Assembly (NCBI RefSeq): GCF_033843265.1
Contig: NZ_JAWXRD010000034.1
Location: forward strand, 1-64,000
DNA from: Scandinavium lactucae
GTDB lineage: Bacteria > Pseudomonadota > Gammaproteobacteria > Enterobacterales > Enterobacteriaceae
Direction of reading: 5' to 3'
DNA length: 64,000 bases
In this document: in pieces, positions 41,382 to 50,374 of the stretch
How positions within the stretch are numbered: the stretch's first letter is position 1
How the letters are laid out: each line of letters opens with the position of its first letter
Position numbers and translations under genes: made by a program
The notes under the pieces: model-generated
Databases searched by the model: none
What the model saw: the letters and a program-made list of their open reading frames with translations, nothing else
What the model was told of the DNA's origin: nothing

Positions 41382-42362
41382 ATGCAACGACTCGCCCAAC
41401 GCCAGCAGCAACGAAACCAGCGATGGCTGGGTGTCTTACTGTTGCTGCTCTTGCTCGCCGTATTCATCAGCCTGTGCGCGGGTGAACAGTGGATAGCCCC
41501 CGGCGATTGGTTTACGCCGCGTGGCGACCTGTTCGTGTGGCAGATTCGCCTGCCGCGTACCGTAGCGGTAGTGCTGGTTGGTGCGGCGCTGGCGGTCTCC
41601 GGGGCTATCATGCAGGCGTTGTTTGAGAACCCGCTGGCGGAGCCCGGGCTGCTCGGGGTTTCTAACGGCGCGGGCGTCGGGCTGATTGCAGCGGTGCTGC
41701 TGGGGCAAGGGCTATTGCCCGGCTGGGCGCTGGGCCTGTGTGCCATCGCGGGTGCGCTGATTATCACCGTTATCCTGCTGCGCTTTGCCCGTCGTCATCT
41801 GTCGACCAGCCGTTTGCTGTTAGCCGGCGTGGCGCTGGGGATCATCTGTAGCGCGGCGATGACCTGGGCGGTCTATTTCTCAACGTCTTTTGACCTGCGC
41901 CAGCTGATGTACTGGATGATGGGCGGGTTTGGCGGCGTAGACTGGCATCAGGGCTGGCTGATGGTGGCGCTGCTACCGGTTATCGGCTGGATTTGCCTGC
42001 AATCGCAGCCGCTGAATTTGCTGTCGCTCGGCGAAACCTCTGCCCGGCAATTGGGCCTGCCGCTATGGTTATGGCGCAGGCTGCTGGTGCTGGCGACAGG
42101 CTGGCTGGTGGGCGTCAGCGTGGCGCTCTCGGGTGCCATCGGCTTTATAGGCCTGGTTATCCCTCATATTTTGCGCCTGTGCGGCCTGACCGATCACCGT
42201 GTGCTGCTCCCGGCCTGCGTTTTGGCAGGAGGGGCAGCGTTGTTGTTCGCTGATATTATTGCCCGTCTGGCGCTGGCCTCGGCAGAGTTGCCGATCGGCG
42301 TCGTCACCGCTACCCTGGGCGCACCTGTATTTATCTGGCTACTATTAAGGGCTGGCCGTTAG
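41382..42362 (+). CDS. btuC: Vitamin B12 ABC transporter permease BtuC
   Basis: 326 aa FecCD-family permease with ten membrane helices. It imports cobalamin with BtuD (ATPase) and the unlinked binding protein BtuF. Family motifs RLPRTVAVVLVGAALAVSGA and SGAIGFIGLVIPHILRLC are intact. It is assigned to B12 rather than haem by position (ihfA-btuC-btuE-btuD-nlpC, as in K-12) and end-to-end similarity; the haem permease is hmuU at 47.5 kb. The first codon is ATG at 41382. Confidence 0.96.
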   Translation: MQRLAQRQQQRNQRWLGVLLLLLLLAVFISLCAGEQWIAPGDWFTPRGDLFVWQIRLPRTVAVVLVGAALAVSGAIMQALFENPLAEPGLLGVSNGAGVGLIAAVLLGQGLLPGWALGLCAIAGALIITVILLRFARRHLSTSRLLLAGVALGIICSAAMTWAVYFSTSFDLRQLMYWMMGGFGGVDWHQGWLMVALLPVIGWICLQSQPLNLLSLGETSARQLGLPLWLWRRLLVLATGWLVGVSVALSGAIGFIGLVIPHILRLCGLTDHRVLLPACVLAGGAALLFADIIARLALASAELPIGVVTATLGAPVFIWLLLRAGR

Positions 42363-42390
42363 GCGCTAGCTGATAACCCAAGAGGACGCT

Positions 42391-42942
42391 ATGCAACACG
42401 ATATTCTCAACACAAATGTCACCACCATCGACGGTGAAAACGTCAGTCTCGAGCAGTTTAAAGGTAACGTGCTGCTGGTGGTGAACGTCGCCTCCCAGTG
42501 TGGGCTGACGCCACAATACGAACAACTGGAGAACATCCAGGAAGCATGGAGTAAAGAGGGTTTCACCGTCCTCGGTTTCCCATGCAATCAGTTCCTTGGT
42601 CAGGAACCGGGCAGCGACGAAGAGATCAAAACCTTCTGCAGCACCACCTACGGCGTGACGTTCCCCATGTTCAGTAAAATCGATGTGAATGGCGAGCATC
42701 GTCATCCGCTGTATCAGAAGCTGACCAGCGCCGCCCCTGTCGCCGTCGCGCCGGAAAGCAGCGGGTTCTATGAACGCATGGCCAGCAAAGGCCGCGCGCC
42801 AAAAGTACAGGGCGATATCCTATGGAACTTCGAAAAATTCCTGATTGGTCGTGATGGCGAAGTCGTCCAGCGCTTCTCGCCGGATATGACCCCGGAAGAT
42901 CCGATCGTGATGGAAGCCATCAAGCTGGCGCTGGCGAAATAA
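42391..42942 (+). CDS. btuE: Glutathione/thioredoxin peroxidase BtuE
   Basis: A 183-aa non-selenium glutathione peroxidase. Active-site Cys is C37 in NVASQCGLTPQYEQL, Gln is Q67 in GFPCNQFLG, and the WNF motif is in ILWNFEKFLIGRDG. It reduces H2O2 and lipid peroxides. Despite its name and position it is not needed for B12 transport in E. coli. It lies between btuC and btuD and is very probably co-transcribed; GAGG precedes the ATG. Confidence 0.96.
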   Translation: MQHDILNTNVTTIDGENVSLEQFKGNVLLVVNVASQCGLTPQYEQLENIQEAWSKEGFTVLGFPCNQFLGQEPGSDEEIKTFCSTTYGVTFPMFSKIDVNGEHRHPLYQKLTSAAPVAVAPESSGFYERMASKGRAPKVQGDILWNFEKFLIGRDGEVVQRFSPDMTPEDPIVMEAIKLALAK

Positions 42943-42944
42943 TC

Positions 42945-43691
42945 GTGTCGCTGATGCAGTTGCAGGGCGTGCAGGAGGCAGGGCGGTTACAGCCACTTAA
43001 CGCGGAGGTTTGCTCCGGTGAAATGGTGCATCTTGTAGGTCCAAACGGTGCCGGGAAAAGCACGCTGCTCGCCAGAATGGCCGGTTTGAGCCAGGGCAAA
43101 GGGCAGATAACGCTAGAGGGCAAACCGATAACCGACTGGCCAGCGCCAGAGCTGGCACGTCATCGGGCGTATCTGATGCAACATCAGACCCCGCCGTTTG
43201 CCATGCCGGTCTGGCATTACCTGACGCTGCATCAGCCCGATAAAACACAGCACGCCCTCCAGCAAGAAATCGCTGAAAAATTGGGCCTTGACGATAAGCT
43301 GGCGCGTCAGGTTAACCAGCTTTCGGGTGGCGAATGGCAGCGCGTGCGCCTTGCGGCGGTGGTGCTGCAAATTCATCCGCGAGGCAATCCACACGGGCAA
43401 TTATTGCTGTTGGATGAGCCAATGAATAGCCTCGATGTCGCACAACAAGCGGCGCTGGATCGGTTGCTGGCAGAACTCCGGCTCGCTGGAATCACCATTG
43501 TGATGAGCAGTCATGACCTGAATCACACGCTACGTTTTGCCAGCCAGACATGGCTAATGCGTCGCGGGCAACTGTTGGCCAGCGGTGAAACGCCGCACGT
43601 TTTGACCGTCGAAAATTTGACGGCTGCGTATGATATGCCGTTCAAAAAGCTTAATGCGGATGGCGTACAAGTATTGATTTCTGCGCTATAA
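42945..43691 (+). CDS. btuD: Vitamin B12 ABC transporter ATPase BtuD
   Basis: 248 aa. Walker A GPNGAGKST (about 28-36), signature LSGGEWQRVRLAAVVLQ and Walker B LLLLDEPMNSLD followed by H-loop SSHDLNHTL are complete. GTG start at 42945, 2 nt after the btuE stop, with no clear ribosome site of its own, which suggests translational coupling. Confidence 0.96.
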   Translation: MSLMQLQGVQEAGRLQPLNAEVCSGEMVHLVGPNGAGKSTLLARMAGLSQGKGQITLEGKPITDWPAPELARHRAYLMQHQTPPFAMPVWHYLTLHQPDKTQHALQQEIAEKLGLDDKLARQVNQLSGGEWQRVRLAAVVLQIHPRGNPHGQLLLLDEPMNSLDVAQQAALDRLLAELRLAGITIVMSSHDLNHTLRFASQTWLMRRGQLLASGETPHVLTVENLTAAYDMPFKKLNADGVQVLISAL

Positions 43692-43768
43692 CCGGAAGGT
43701 TTCTTGCAAAATCACAAATTCGCAGGCTACATTATTTCTATAAAAAATATCAGAGGAAACGCCAGGAT

Positions 43769-44233
43769 ATGCGTCTCTTATTTATTTTCGTGGCAGCGTT
43801 AATTTTAGCAGGATGTAGCAGCCACCGGGCACCGCCACCGAACCCGCGGCTTTCGGACTCTATAACCGTCATCGCCAACCTTAATGAACAGTTGGCGAAC
43901 TGGCGTGGAACACCGTATCGCTACGGCGGCAGCACACGTCGAGGCGTGGATTGTTCCGCGTTCGTGATGATGACATTCCGCGATAAGTTTGATTTGCAGC
44001 TGCCACGAGAAACGAAGCAGCAGTCGAAAATTGGCACCGAAATCGACAAGGACGATTTATTGCCGGGGGACCTCGTTTTCTTTAAGACCGGATCCGGGGG
44101 CAATGGTCTGCATGTCGGGATCTATGATACGGATAATCAGTTTATCCATGCCTCAACCAGTCAGGGCGTCACCCGTTCCTCGCTGGATAATGTGTACTGG
44201 CGCAAGAACTTCTGGCAAGCCAGACGCATTTAG
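43769..44233 (+). CDS. nlpC: Lipoprotein peptidase NlpC
   Basis: A 154-aa lipoprotein, founding member of the NlpC/P60 family that cleaves D-Glu-DAP-type bonds in peptidoglycan peptides. Lipobox LAGC with lipidated C16. Catalytic Cys is C62 in GVDCSAF, His is H115 in GLHVGIY, and the third polar residue is H127 in QFIHAS. AGGA precedes the start. A strong terminator follows. Confidence 0.97.
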   Translation: MRLLFIFVAALILAGCSSHRAPPPNPRLSDSITVIANLNEQLANWRGTPYRYGGSTRRGVDCSAFVMMTFRDKFDLQLPRETKQQSKIGTEIDKDDLLPGDLVFFKTGSGGNGLHVGIYDTDNQFIHASTSQGVTRSSLDNVYWRKNFWQARRI

Positions 44234-44241
44234 CAGAAAAC

Positions 44242-44266
44242 AAAAAGGGGCTAGCAGCCCCTTTTT
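44242..44266 (+). terminator. nlpC terminator
   Basis: AAAAAGGGGCT (44242-44252) and AGCCCCTTTTT (44256-44266) form an 11-bp stem with a 3-nt loop, 8 nt after nlpC. Confidence 0.94.
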
Positions 44267-44420
44267 AGTGGTGAAAATAAAATATAAAAACCGTCAGGGA
44301 AATAATTATCGATCGCCATCTCATTCAGCTAATGAATCTCTGGATTGTGCGGCTATACGAATATGGATTACAATCATCCTAATGATAATGCAAAGGAATT
44401 CCTGAAGTAAAAAGGAACGA

Positions 44421-44516
44421 ATGAAATTAAACTTCTTAAAATCAAAGATTTTGTTTTCTACTGGATCAACACAGCCGCGACCAGGGATGTCCCTTGAACA
44501 GGGGTGGGCGCAATGA
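44421..44516 (+). CDS. Candidate 31-aa leader ORF coupled to ydiV
   Basis: The ORF starts MKLNFLKSKILFSTGSTQPR and has 31 codons. It has a good ribosome site (AAAGGAACGA before the ATG) and its TGA overlaps the ydiV ATG as ATGA (44513-44516). The N-terminus is basic and hydrophobic. I do not recognise it. The arrangement suggests that translation of this ORF feeds or gates ydiV translation. It could also be chance, since no homologue can be checked here. Confidence 0.45.
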   Translation: MKLNFLKSKILFSTGSTQPRPGMSLEQGWAQ

Positions 44517-45226
44517 TTGTTACTCTCGATAAAGCCTGGAAAACCGAATTGTTATTCGTGCCTGCCAAAAATGGCGGGGGTCAACTCATGGGTCTGGAAA
44601 TAATCGCCAACTTTGTTGGCGTCGACGACGGGGTACGCACCCCGACCAGTCTGGTGACAGCACGACTTAACGGTGAACAGGAAATCTCTCTGTTTCGTGA
44701 AAAACTTGCGGTCCTTGAAAACTGTCAGATCTTTTTTATTCAGCAGAAAATCATTGCGTGGATTAATATAACCCCCGCAATTGCCTTGGCGTTGTTAACA
44801 CAAAAAGCCCTGGCAGATGAAGCCGCTCGGTTTTCCTTTTTGGAATTGACGGTTGAAGAAAACTTTCCCGAACTGAACGCGGTCGATAACACTCATTTGC
44901 TGGCTCAGTTAGCGAATCATTTTCCTCTGGTACTGGCCAATTTTGGTGCCGGACATGCCTCAACGCAGGCCGTTTTTTTCGGGCTGTTCAAACGTGTCGT
45001 GCTGGATAAAAACTTTATTCAGCAGCAGGCGTTATTATTATCTTTTGATCCCTTTATGCGGGCGATCATTGCCCAGGTTCAGCCCTGTTGCAGTGCCATC
45101 ATGGCCGCTGGGGTCGATAATCAACAAATCCTCGAACGCCTTGAGCCATGGGGCCTGAGCGCTATGCAGGGCGCACTGTGGCCCGCCGTGGATATGGCCG
45201 CCTTAACCCGCCTGGTGCAGCAATAA
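44513..45226 (+). CDS. ydiV: Degenerate EAL-domain anti-FlhDC factor YdiV (RflP)
   Basis: 237 aa, as in E. coli. YdiV binds FlhD and targets FlhDC to ClpXP, lowering motility; it neither binds nor cleaves c-di-GMP. The EAL signature is lost: LMGLEIIANF stands where EAL would be. The segments FFIQQKIIAWINITP, GLFKRVVLDKNFIQQQ and GALWPAV follow the E. coli protein. The start at 44513 aligns without gaps with E. coli YdiV; an upstream GTG is rejected. It overlaps the small ORF above. Confidence 0.9.
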   Translation: MIVTLDKAWKTELLFVPAKNGGGQLMGLEIIANFVGVDDGVRTPTSLVTARLNGEQEISLFREKLAVLENCQIFFIQQKIIAWINITPAIALALLTQKALADEAARFSFLELTVEENFPELNAVDNTHLLAQLANHFPLVLANFGAGHASTQAVFFGLFKRVVLDKNFIQQQALLLSFDPFMRAIIAQVQPCCSAIMAAGVDNQQILERLEPWGLSAMQGALWPAVDMAALTRLVQQ

Positions 45227-45287
45227 CCCTGCATCCCGCCCGTGTTTTTCCACTCGCACAGGCACTACACTACAGACAGGAGGAACC

Positions 45288-46730
45288 ATGACCCTGTCTT
45301 TTACCCATCACTGGCGCGATGAGCTGCCAGATTTTTATACCGAACTGTCACCAACCCCGCTGACTAACGCGCGGCTGATATGGCATAACGCTCCGCTAGC
45401 CGAGAGCCTCGCGCTACCGCCTGCATTGTTCAGCCCTGAGAAGGGGGCAGGCGTGTGGGGCGGTGAAGTGCTACTCCCCGGGATGCAACCGCTGGCCCAG
45501 GTCTATAGCGGACATCAGTTTGGCGTCTGGGCCGGGCAACTGGGTGACGGGCGCGGGATCTTGCTCGGCGAACAGCAACTGGCGGATGGTCGTCGCTACG
45601 ACTGGCACCTGAAAGGTGCGGGCCTGACGCCGTATTCCCGCATGGGTGACGGGCGCGCTGTACTGCGTTCGACGCTGCGTGAAAGTCTGGCCTCCGAGGC
45701 GATGTTTGCCCTTGGCATCGCGACCACTCGTGCGCTGTCGGTAGTCACCAGCGATACGCCGGTGTACCGCGAAACGGTTGAGCAGGGCGCGATGCTGATG
45801 CGTCTGGCAGAAAGCCATGTCCGTTTCGGTCACTTCGAACATTTCTATTACCGTCGTGAGCCTGAGAAGGTTCGTGAGCTGGCAGATTATGTGATTCGTC
45901 ATCACTGGGCGCACCTGCTGGAAGAGGCCGATAAATACACCCTGTGGTTTCGTGACGTTGTCACAAAAACGGCGCAGATGATTGCCCGCTGGCAGACCGT
46001 CGGCTTTTGCCACGGGGTGATGAACACCGACAATATGTCGATTCTCGGGCTGACTATGGACTACGGTCCGTTTGGATTCCTTGACGATTATCAGCCCGGC
46101 TTTATCTGTAACCATTCTGATCATCAGGGTCGCTACAGCTTTGATAATCAGCCTGCGGCGGCGCTGTGGAATCTTCAGCGGCTGGCGCAGTCGCTATCGC
46201 CGTTTATTGCGGTGGATGCGCTTAACGACGCCCTCGACGGCTATCAGGAAGCGCTGCTGGTGGAATACGGACAGCACATGCGCCGCAAACTCGGTCTGAT
46301 CACTGAGCAGAAGGGCGATAATGAATTGCTCAACGGCCTGTTTGGCCTGATGGAGCGCGAAGGGAGTGATTACACTCGTACCTTCCGGATGCTGGGTGAA
46401 ACCGAACAGCACAGTGCGGCTTCGCCGTTGCGCGATGAATTTATCGACAGGGCGGCATTTGATGCGTGGTTTAGCGGTTATCGGGCACGTTTGCAGCAGG
46501 ATCAGGTGGATGACGCGACTCGTCAGCAGAGCATGAAGCAGCATAACCCGGCGATCGTGCTGCGCAACTGGCTGGCACAGCGCGCTATAGAGCAGGCGGA
46601 ACGCGGAGAGTATGAAGAGTTTATTCGTCTGCATGACGCGCTGCGTAACCCGTTTGCCGACTGCGGCAGCGATTACGCCAGCCGCCCACCCGAGTGGGGC
46701 AAGCGGCTGGAAGTAAGCTGTTCGAGCTGA
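45288..46730 (+). CDS. selO: Protein adenylyltransferase SelO (YdiU)
   Basis: 480 aa pseudokinase-fold AMPylase that transfers AMP from ATP to Ser/Thr/Tyr of target proteins under oxidative stress. Conserved blocks: QVYSGHQFGVWAGQLGDGRG (nucleotide loop), GAGLTPYSRMGDGRAVLRS, catalytic-loop-like GVMNTDNMS and metal-binding DYGPFGFLDDY. The C-terminal SCSS carries the Cys that forms a regulatory disulphide in the E. coli protein. AGGAGGAACC precedes the start. It is convergent with hmuV with only 2 bp between. Confidence 0.96.
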   Translation: MTLSFTHHWRDELPDFYTELSPTPLTNARLIWHNAPLAESLALPPALFSPEKGAGVWGGEVLLPGMQPLAQVYSGHQFGVWAGQLGDGRGILLGEQQLADGRRYDWHLKGAGLTPYSRMGDGRAVLRSTLRESLASEAMFALGIATTRALSVVTSDTPVYRETVEQGAMLMRLAESHVRFGHFEHFYYRREPEKVRELADYVIRHHWAHLLEEADKYTLWFRDVVTKTAQMIARWQTVGFCHGVMNTDNMSILGLTMDYGPFGFLDDYQPGFICNHSDHQGRYSFDNQPAAALWNLQRLAQSLSPFIAVDALNDALDGYQEALLVEYGQHMRRKLGLITEQKGDNELLNGLFGLMEREGSDYTRTFRMLGETEQHSAASPLRDEFIDRAAFDAWFSGYRARLQQDQVDDATRQQSMKQHNPAIVLRNWLAQRAIEQAERGEYEEFIRLHDALRNPFADCGSDYASRPPEWGKRLEVSCSS

Positions 46731-46732
46731 GG

Positions 46733-47500
46733 TTACGGGGCTAAAAAGACCTGTGGCGTCGGGCTGCCGGGGTGCTGACCGATATGCACCTCGGCACCGT
46801 ACCAACGGCGCAATGTATCGGCCTGCAGCACCTGCTGCGGGCTACCCTGGGCGACAATTTCGCCCTGATGCAACAGCAGCAGTTTATCTGCCCACAGTGC
46901 GGCGAGGTTCAAATCGTGTAGCACGGCGCAGACGTGAAGCTGACCCGTGGCGGTGAGTTGTTTAAGTAAGCGCAGCAGATGCTGCTGATGATACAAATCC
47001 AGCGCCGAGGTCGGTTCATCCAGAAACAACCAGCCCTGAGGCGCATCTTTCACCCATAGCTGTGCCAGGGCTCGTGCCAGCTGAACCCGCTGCTGTTCTC
47101 CGCCGGAAAGGGTGTTGTATTTCCGCGCTGAAAGCGGTGCACAGCCGGTGAGATCCATCACCTGTTTGACTACCCGACGGCTGTCGGCCTGTTCCCAAGG
47201 CGCACGCCCCATCGCAATTACCGCATCAACCGGCCAGTCAAACCCGAGCTGGCTTTGTTGGCGCATCACCGCCCGATGGCGGGACAGTGCCTGTGCAGAC
47301 CATTCGCAAAGGGATTTTCCGTGCAGCAGGCACTGTCCGTTATCCGGCGACAAATAACCGGTCAGTACCCGCAGCAGGGTGGACTTCCCGGCACCATTAG
47401 GGCCAATCAGCGCCACCAGCTCGCCGGGTTCAAGGCTGAGGTTGATATCACGTAGCACGGGCGAATAGCAGAGATTCAGGGCCTGTAAGTGATTAGCCAT
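46733..47500 (-). CDS. hmuV: Haem ABC transporter ATPase HmuV
   Basis: 255 aa. Walker A GPNGAGKST, signature LSGGEQQRVQLARALAQ and Walker B WLFLDEPTSALD with H-loop LHDLNLAALW. It powers HmuU to move haem across the inner membrane. The start lies 8 bp inside hmuU, so it is coupled. It is the last gene of hemP-hmuRSTUV and meets ydiU tail to tail without an intervening terminator. Confidence 0.95.
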   Translation of the reverse strand: MANHLQALNLCYSPVLRDINLSLEPGELVALIGPNGAGKSTLLRVLTGYLSPDNGQCLLHGKSLCEWSAQALSRHRAVMRQQSQLGFDWPVDAVIAMGRAPWEQADSRRVVKQVMDLTGCAPLSARKYNTLSGGEQQRVQLARALAQLWVKDAPQGWLFLDEPTSALDLYHQQHLLRLLKQLTATGQLHVCAVLHDLNLAALWADKLLLLHQGEIVAQGSPQQVLQADTLRRWYGAEVHIGQHPGSPTPQVFLAP

Positions 47501-48482
47501 GCTGGCCCCCTCGACGGAAAATCATCCATAAGAACCACGGCGCGCCCATCAGACTGGTGAGCAGCCCGACCGGCATCTCCGCCGGTGCAACCAGCGTGCG
47601 TGCCAGTGTATCGGCCACCAGCAGCAGAATGGCACCGACTAACACCGAACCGGGGATCACCGCTCGATGGTCAGCCCCGAGCCACATCCGGAGTAAATGT
47701 GGTACGACCAGGCCAATGAAGCCAATTACCCCGCTGACGGCCACCGCCGCTGCGACCAGCAGGGCGCTGCACAGCAACAGCCGCCGCTGGATCTGCTGGA
47801 CGTTGACCCCGAGGTAATGCGCTTCTTCATCCCCGAGCTGCAACAGATTCAGCGGTTTCGCCAGCCGCCAGATAATCGTCACCGTCGGCAGCATGACTGA
47901 GGCGGTCACCAGTAGGGTTGACCATTGCGCCTGACCCAGGCTGCCCATTCCCCACAGCGAAAGCTGACGTAGCTGCGCGTCGTTACTCAACCACGACAGT
48001 ACGCCCACCGCCGCGCCGCATAGGGCATTGATAGCAATCCCGACCAGCAGCAGGCGCGATAACGAATTTTCATGCCTTTGGCTGAGAACAAAAATCACCA
48101 TCGTCACCGCCAGGCTGCCGAGAAATGCCGCCAGCATCGGGGCGTAGAGCATTAACACCAGCGGCAACGAGAAAGGTAATACCACCCACAGCGCGACCGC
48201 CAGCGCCGCACCGCTGCTGATCCCCGGCAGGCCCGGATCGGCTAACGGGTTGCGAAATAAGCCCTGCATCACGCAGCCCGCCAGCGCCAGCGACCCGCCA
48301 ATGGTCAACGCCAGCAGCACGCGCGGCAGACGAATGGTGAACCAGATCTGGCGCAGTACGCTGTCGCCGTGCCAGAGCAAATCCAGCGGCAGCTTCAGCG
48401 CACCAAAAGTGGTAGCAGCCAGTGTTAATAGCATCAGTAGCGCCAGCAGCGACCACAGCGAGCGGTAAATCCACGGCGTCAT
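47493..48482 (-). CDS. hmuU: Haem ABC transporter permease HmuU
   Basis: 329 aa FecCD-family permease with about ten helices. RLPRVLLALTIGGSLALAGCVMQGLFRNPLADPGLPGISSGAAL and GVIGFIGLVVPHLLRMWLG are the two family signatures (only parts quoted in other entries recur). It works as a dimer with HmuV and receives haem from HmuT. The start overlaps the hmuT stop by 1 bp and the end overlaps hmuV by 8 bp. Confidence 0.95.
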   Translation of the reverse strand: MTPWIYRSLWSLLALLMLLTLAATTFGALKLPLDLLWHGDSVLRQIWFTIRLPRVLLALTIGGSLALAGCVMQGLFRNPLADPGLPGISSGAALAVALWVVLPFSLPLVLMLYAPMLAAFLGSLAVTMVIFVLSQRHENSLSRLLLVGIAINALCGAAVGVLSWLSNDAQLRQLSLWGMGSLGQAQWSTLLVTASVMLPTVTIIWRLAKPLNLLQLGDEEAHYLGVNVQQIQRRLLLCSALLVAAAVAVSGVIGFIGLVVPHLLRMWLGADHRAVIPGSVLVGAILLLVADTLARTLVAPAEMPVGLLTSLMGAPWFLWMIFRRGGQHG

Positions 48483-49300
48483 CAGGGGAGTTGCTCCGCT
48501 TTATGACGCAATTGTTGGATAGCCTCCGCGGTGCGGATGCTGAAACCAAGCAACGCCATATCATCAACCAGCAGAACCTGCTTATTGCGCCCGGCAGGCG
48601 TCTGCGCCAGACCCGGAAGTTGCCACAGCCCGGCTTCACCGCCCATGCCTTTGACGCCGTCGGACGAAATCACCACCAAATCCGGCTGGCTGGCGATCAC
48701 GCCTTCCTGCGAAAGCGGCTGGTAGCGGTTAACGCCCTGCATGGCATTTTGCAAGCCCGCCGCGCGAATCGCCGCGTCCGCACCGGTTTGCTGTCCTGCA
48801 GCCATGGCACTCATGCCGCCGTGGCTGAGAATGAATAGCACCCGCTTATTAAGTCGCGTTTTAGGTAATGCCTCCAGTGCCTGTTTCAAATTCTTGCGAA
48901 GCTGTTCACCTTCGGCATCTTTATGCAGCGCCGCGGCAACGATCCGGACTTTGTCATCAATCACCGACAAATCGTTATTGCCGGGAATACTCACGACGGT
49001 CACGCCGTTTTGCGCCACCTGCTTTAGCGCTAGCGATGGCTGTGCCTGCACGCTTGCCAGCACGGTGGTTGGGCGGGTGGCAAGAATACCTTCGGCGTTC
49101 AGCTGGCGCAGGTAGCCGACGTCCGGCAGCTGGAGTGCTTCAGGGGGCCACTGGCTGGTGCTGTCTCGCGCCACAAGGGCGCTTTGCGCCCCTAGGGCAT
49201 AGACAATCTCGGTCACGTCGCCGCCAAGCGTCACCACTTTTTGTGCTGCCGCACCTGCCAGTAACGGCAGGATGGCTGTCAATGCGACGACGGCTCTCAT
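48482..49300 (-). CDS. hmuT: Periplasmic haem-binding protein HmuT
   Basis: 272 aa class III (helical backbone) binding protein, with a signal peptide ending GAAA|QK at about residue 19. Two lobes are joined by a long helix. The N-lobe begins VVTLGGDVTEIVYALG. Family proteins ligate haem with Tyr/His; GYLRQLNAEG and ILSHGGMSAM are candidate ligand regions. It overlaps hmuS by 4 bp (ATGA). Confidence 0.94.
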   Translation of the reverse strand: MRAVVALTAILPLLAGAAAQKVVTLGGDVTEIVYALGAQSALVARDSTSQWPPEALQLPDVGYLRQLNAEGILATRPTTVLASVQAQPSLALKQVAQNGVTVVSIPGNNDLSVIDDKVRIVAAALHKDAEGEQLRKNLKQALEALPKTRLNKRVLFILSHGGMSAMAAGQQTGADAAIRAAGLQNAMQGVNRYQPLSQEGVIASQPDLVVISSDGVKGMGGEAGLWQLPGLAQTPAGRNKQVLLVDDMALLGFSIRTAEAIQQLRHKAEQLP

Positions 49301-50325
49301 GCGGCTAACCCTTTCGCCATCAGCGCTTCAATCTGTGCGCGCCACTGCGTTTGCTCCGGTTCGCCTTCGGTCCGCTGGCCGTACAACTGCGCAATCTGCG
49401 TCCCATCGGCGGCGAACAGCTCCAGGCTGGTGACGTGCCCATCGGCGGTCGGTTTACGGGTCACCCAGGTTTCGGCGATGGTGTCTTCCCGCAGATGCAG
49501 GGTAAACGCAGGGTTGAAGATGTTCAGCCAGCCTTTCATGGGCACCACTTTTTCGACTGCACCGGTGAAAATCTGTACGCAGCCACGGTTGCCGACGAAA
49601 ATCATAATCTCGTTGGCATCCTGATGGGCGCTGGCTAACAGACGGGTGACCGCGTCGTTATCAACCTGACAGGCCAAATCGTCGGCGACCAGACGGAACG
49701 CCTGCTGGCGGCTGAGATTGTGACGCTTGAGCAGGGTGAAAAACTGATGCACATCGGTCATTGCTCGCCATTCGCCATCGAGTGTTTTTCCGTCAATTTC
49801 GCCGCGGGTAGCGGGGGTGTCGGCTGCTTTCAGTTCGAGTGGCGGGTTATCAGCATGGATAAAGCGGGCCAGAATATTGCCCCATGCGGTCATATCGGTG
49901 GCGTCAGTGGGGTAAACCTTCAATAGCGCGTCACCCTGATTATCGAAGAACTGAATGCTCTGACGTTCCCCATGGGCGCTGGTTTCGCTAATGTGGAACA
50001 TGCTGGCCCACTGGTTAAGGAACAGACGCAGATCCAGCGCGCGCGGGTTCAGCACCAGCCCAGCGTGACCGCTGAGATGCTGGTTGGTGAAACTGCCCGT
50101 CTGTTCGTGGACGGCATATTTGTTGCGGCAGATGCACTTCACGTCCCCGGCGGATTCCAGCGCTGCCAGCACGTCGCGGATGGCACCCTGTAAGCGCCAG
50201 GCATCGTGGCCTACGCGCGCCTGAGTCAGTTCGGCTTCGCTGATGTGCATCATCGCGGCGATCTCACGTGCGTATGTGCCGGGGTTTTCTTGTTTAAGGG
50301 CGAGCCAACGAGTGTAGAGAGTCAT
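49297..50325 (-). CDS. hmuS: Haemin-degrading/haem-handling protein HmuS
   Basis: 342 aa cytosolic protein of the HemS/ChuS family, built of two similar halves that form a haem pocket. ChuS-type members release iron from haem or shuttle it. YARE and HISEAELTQARVGHDAWRL at the N-terminus, and YAVHEQTGSFTNQHLSGHAG followed by the axial-His region (residues about 95-110), are family landmarks. A GC hairpin separates it from hmuR upstream. AAGGAAAAGAA precedes the ATG. Confidence 0.94.
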   Translation of the reverse strand: MTLYTRWLALKQENPGTYAREIAAMMHISEAELTQARVGHDAWRLQGAIRDVLAALESAGDVKCICRNKYAVHEQTGSFTNQHLSGHAGLVLNPRALDLRLFLNQWASMFHISETSAHGERQSIQFFDNQGDALLKVYPTDATDMTAWGNILARFIHADNPPLELKAADTPATRGEIDGKTLDGEWRAMTDVHQFFTLLKRHNLSRQQAFRLVADDLACQVDNDAVTRLLASAHQDANEIMIFVGNRGCVQIFTGAVEKVVPMKGWLNIFNPAFTLHLREDTIAETWVTRKPTADGHVTSLELFAADGTQIAQLYGQRTEGEPEQTQWRAQIEALMAKGLAA

Positions 50326-50349
50326 AGTTCTTTTCCTTGCAGATAAAAT

Positions 50350-50367
50350 GCCCCGGCGAACCGGGGC
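50350..50367 (-). terminator. hmuR-hmuS intercistronic hairpin
   Basis: GCCCCGG (50350-50356) and CCGGGGC (50361-50367) form a perfect 7-bp stem with a tetraloop; on the minus strand it is followed by ATTTTATC. It lies 7 nt after the receptor gene's stop and should lower expression of hmuSTUV relative to hmuR, or protect the hmuR 3' end. Confidence 0.65.
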
Positions 50368-50374
50368 CGGGCGA

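Noticed and set aside
41382..43691. btuC-btuE-btuD as a second haem or siderophore importer
   Set aside because: Full-length similarity and the K-12 neighbourhood (ihfA upstream, nlpC downstream) fit cobalamin transport; the haem system is separate.
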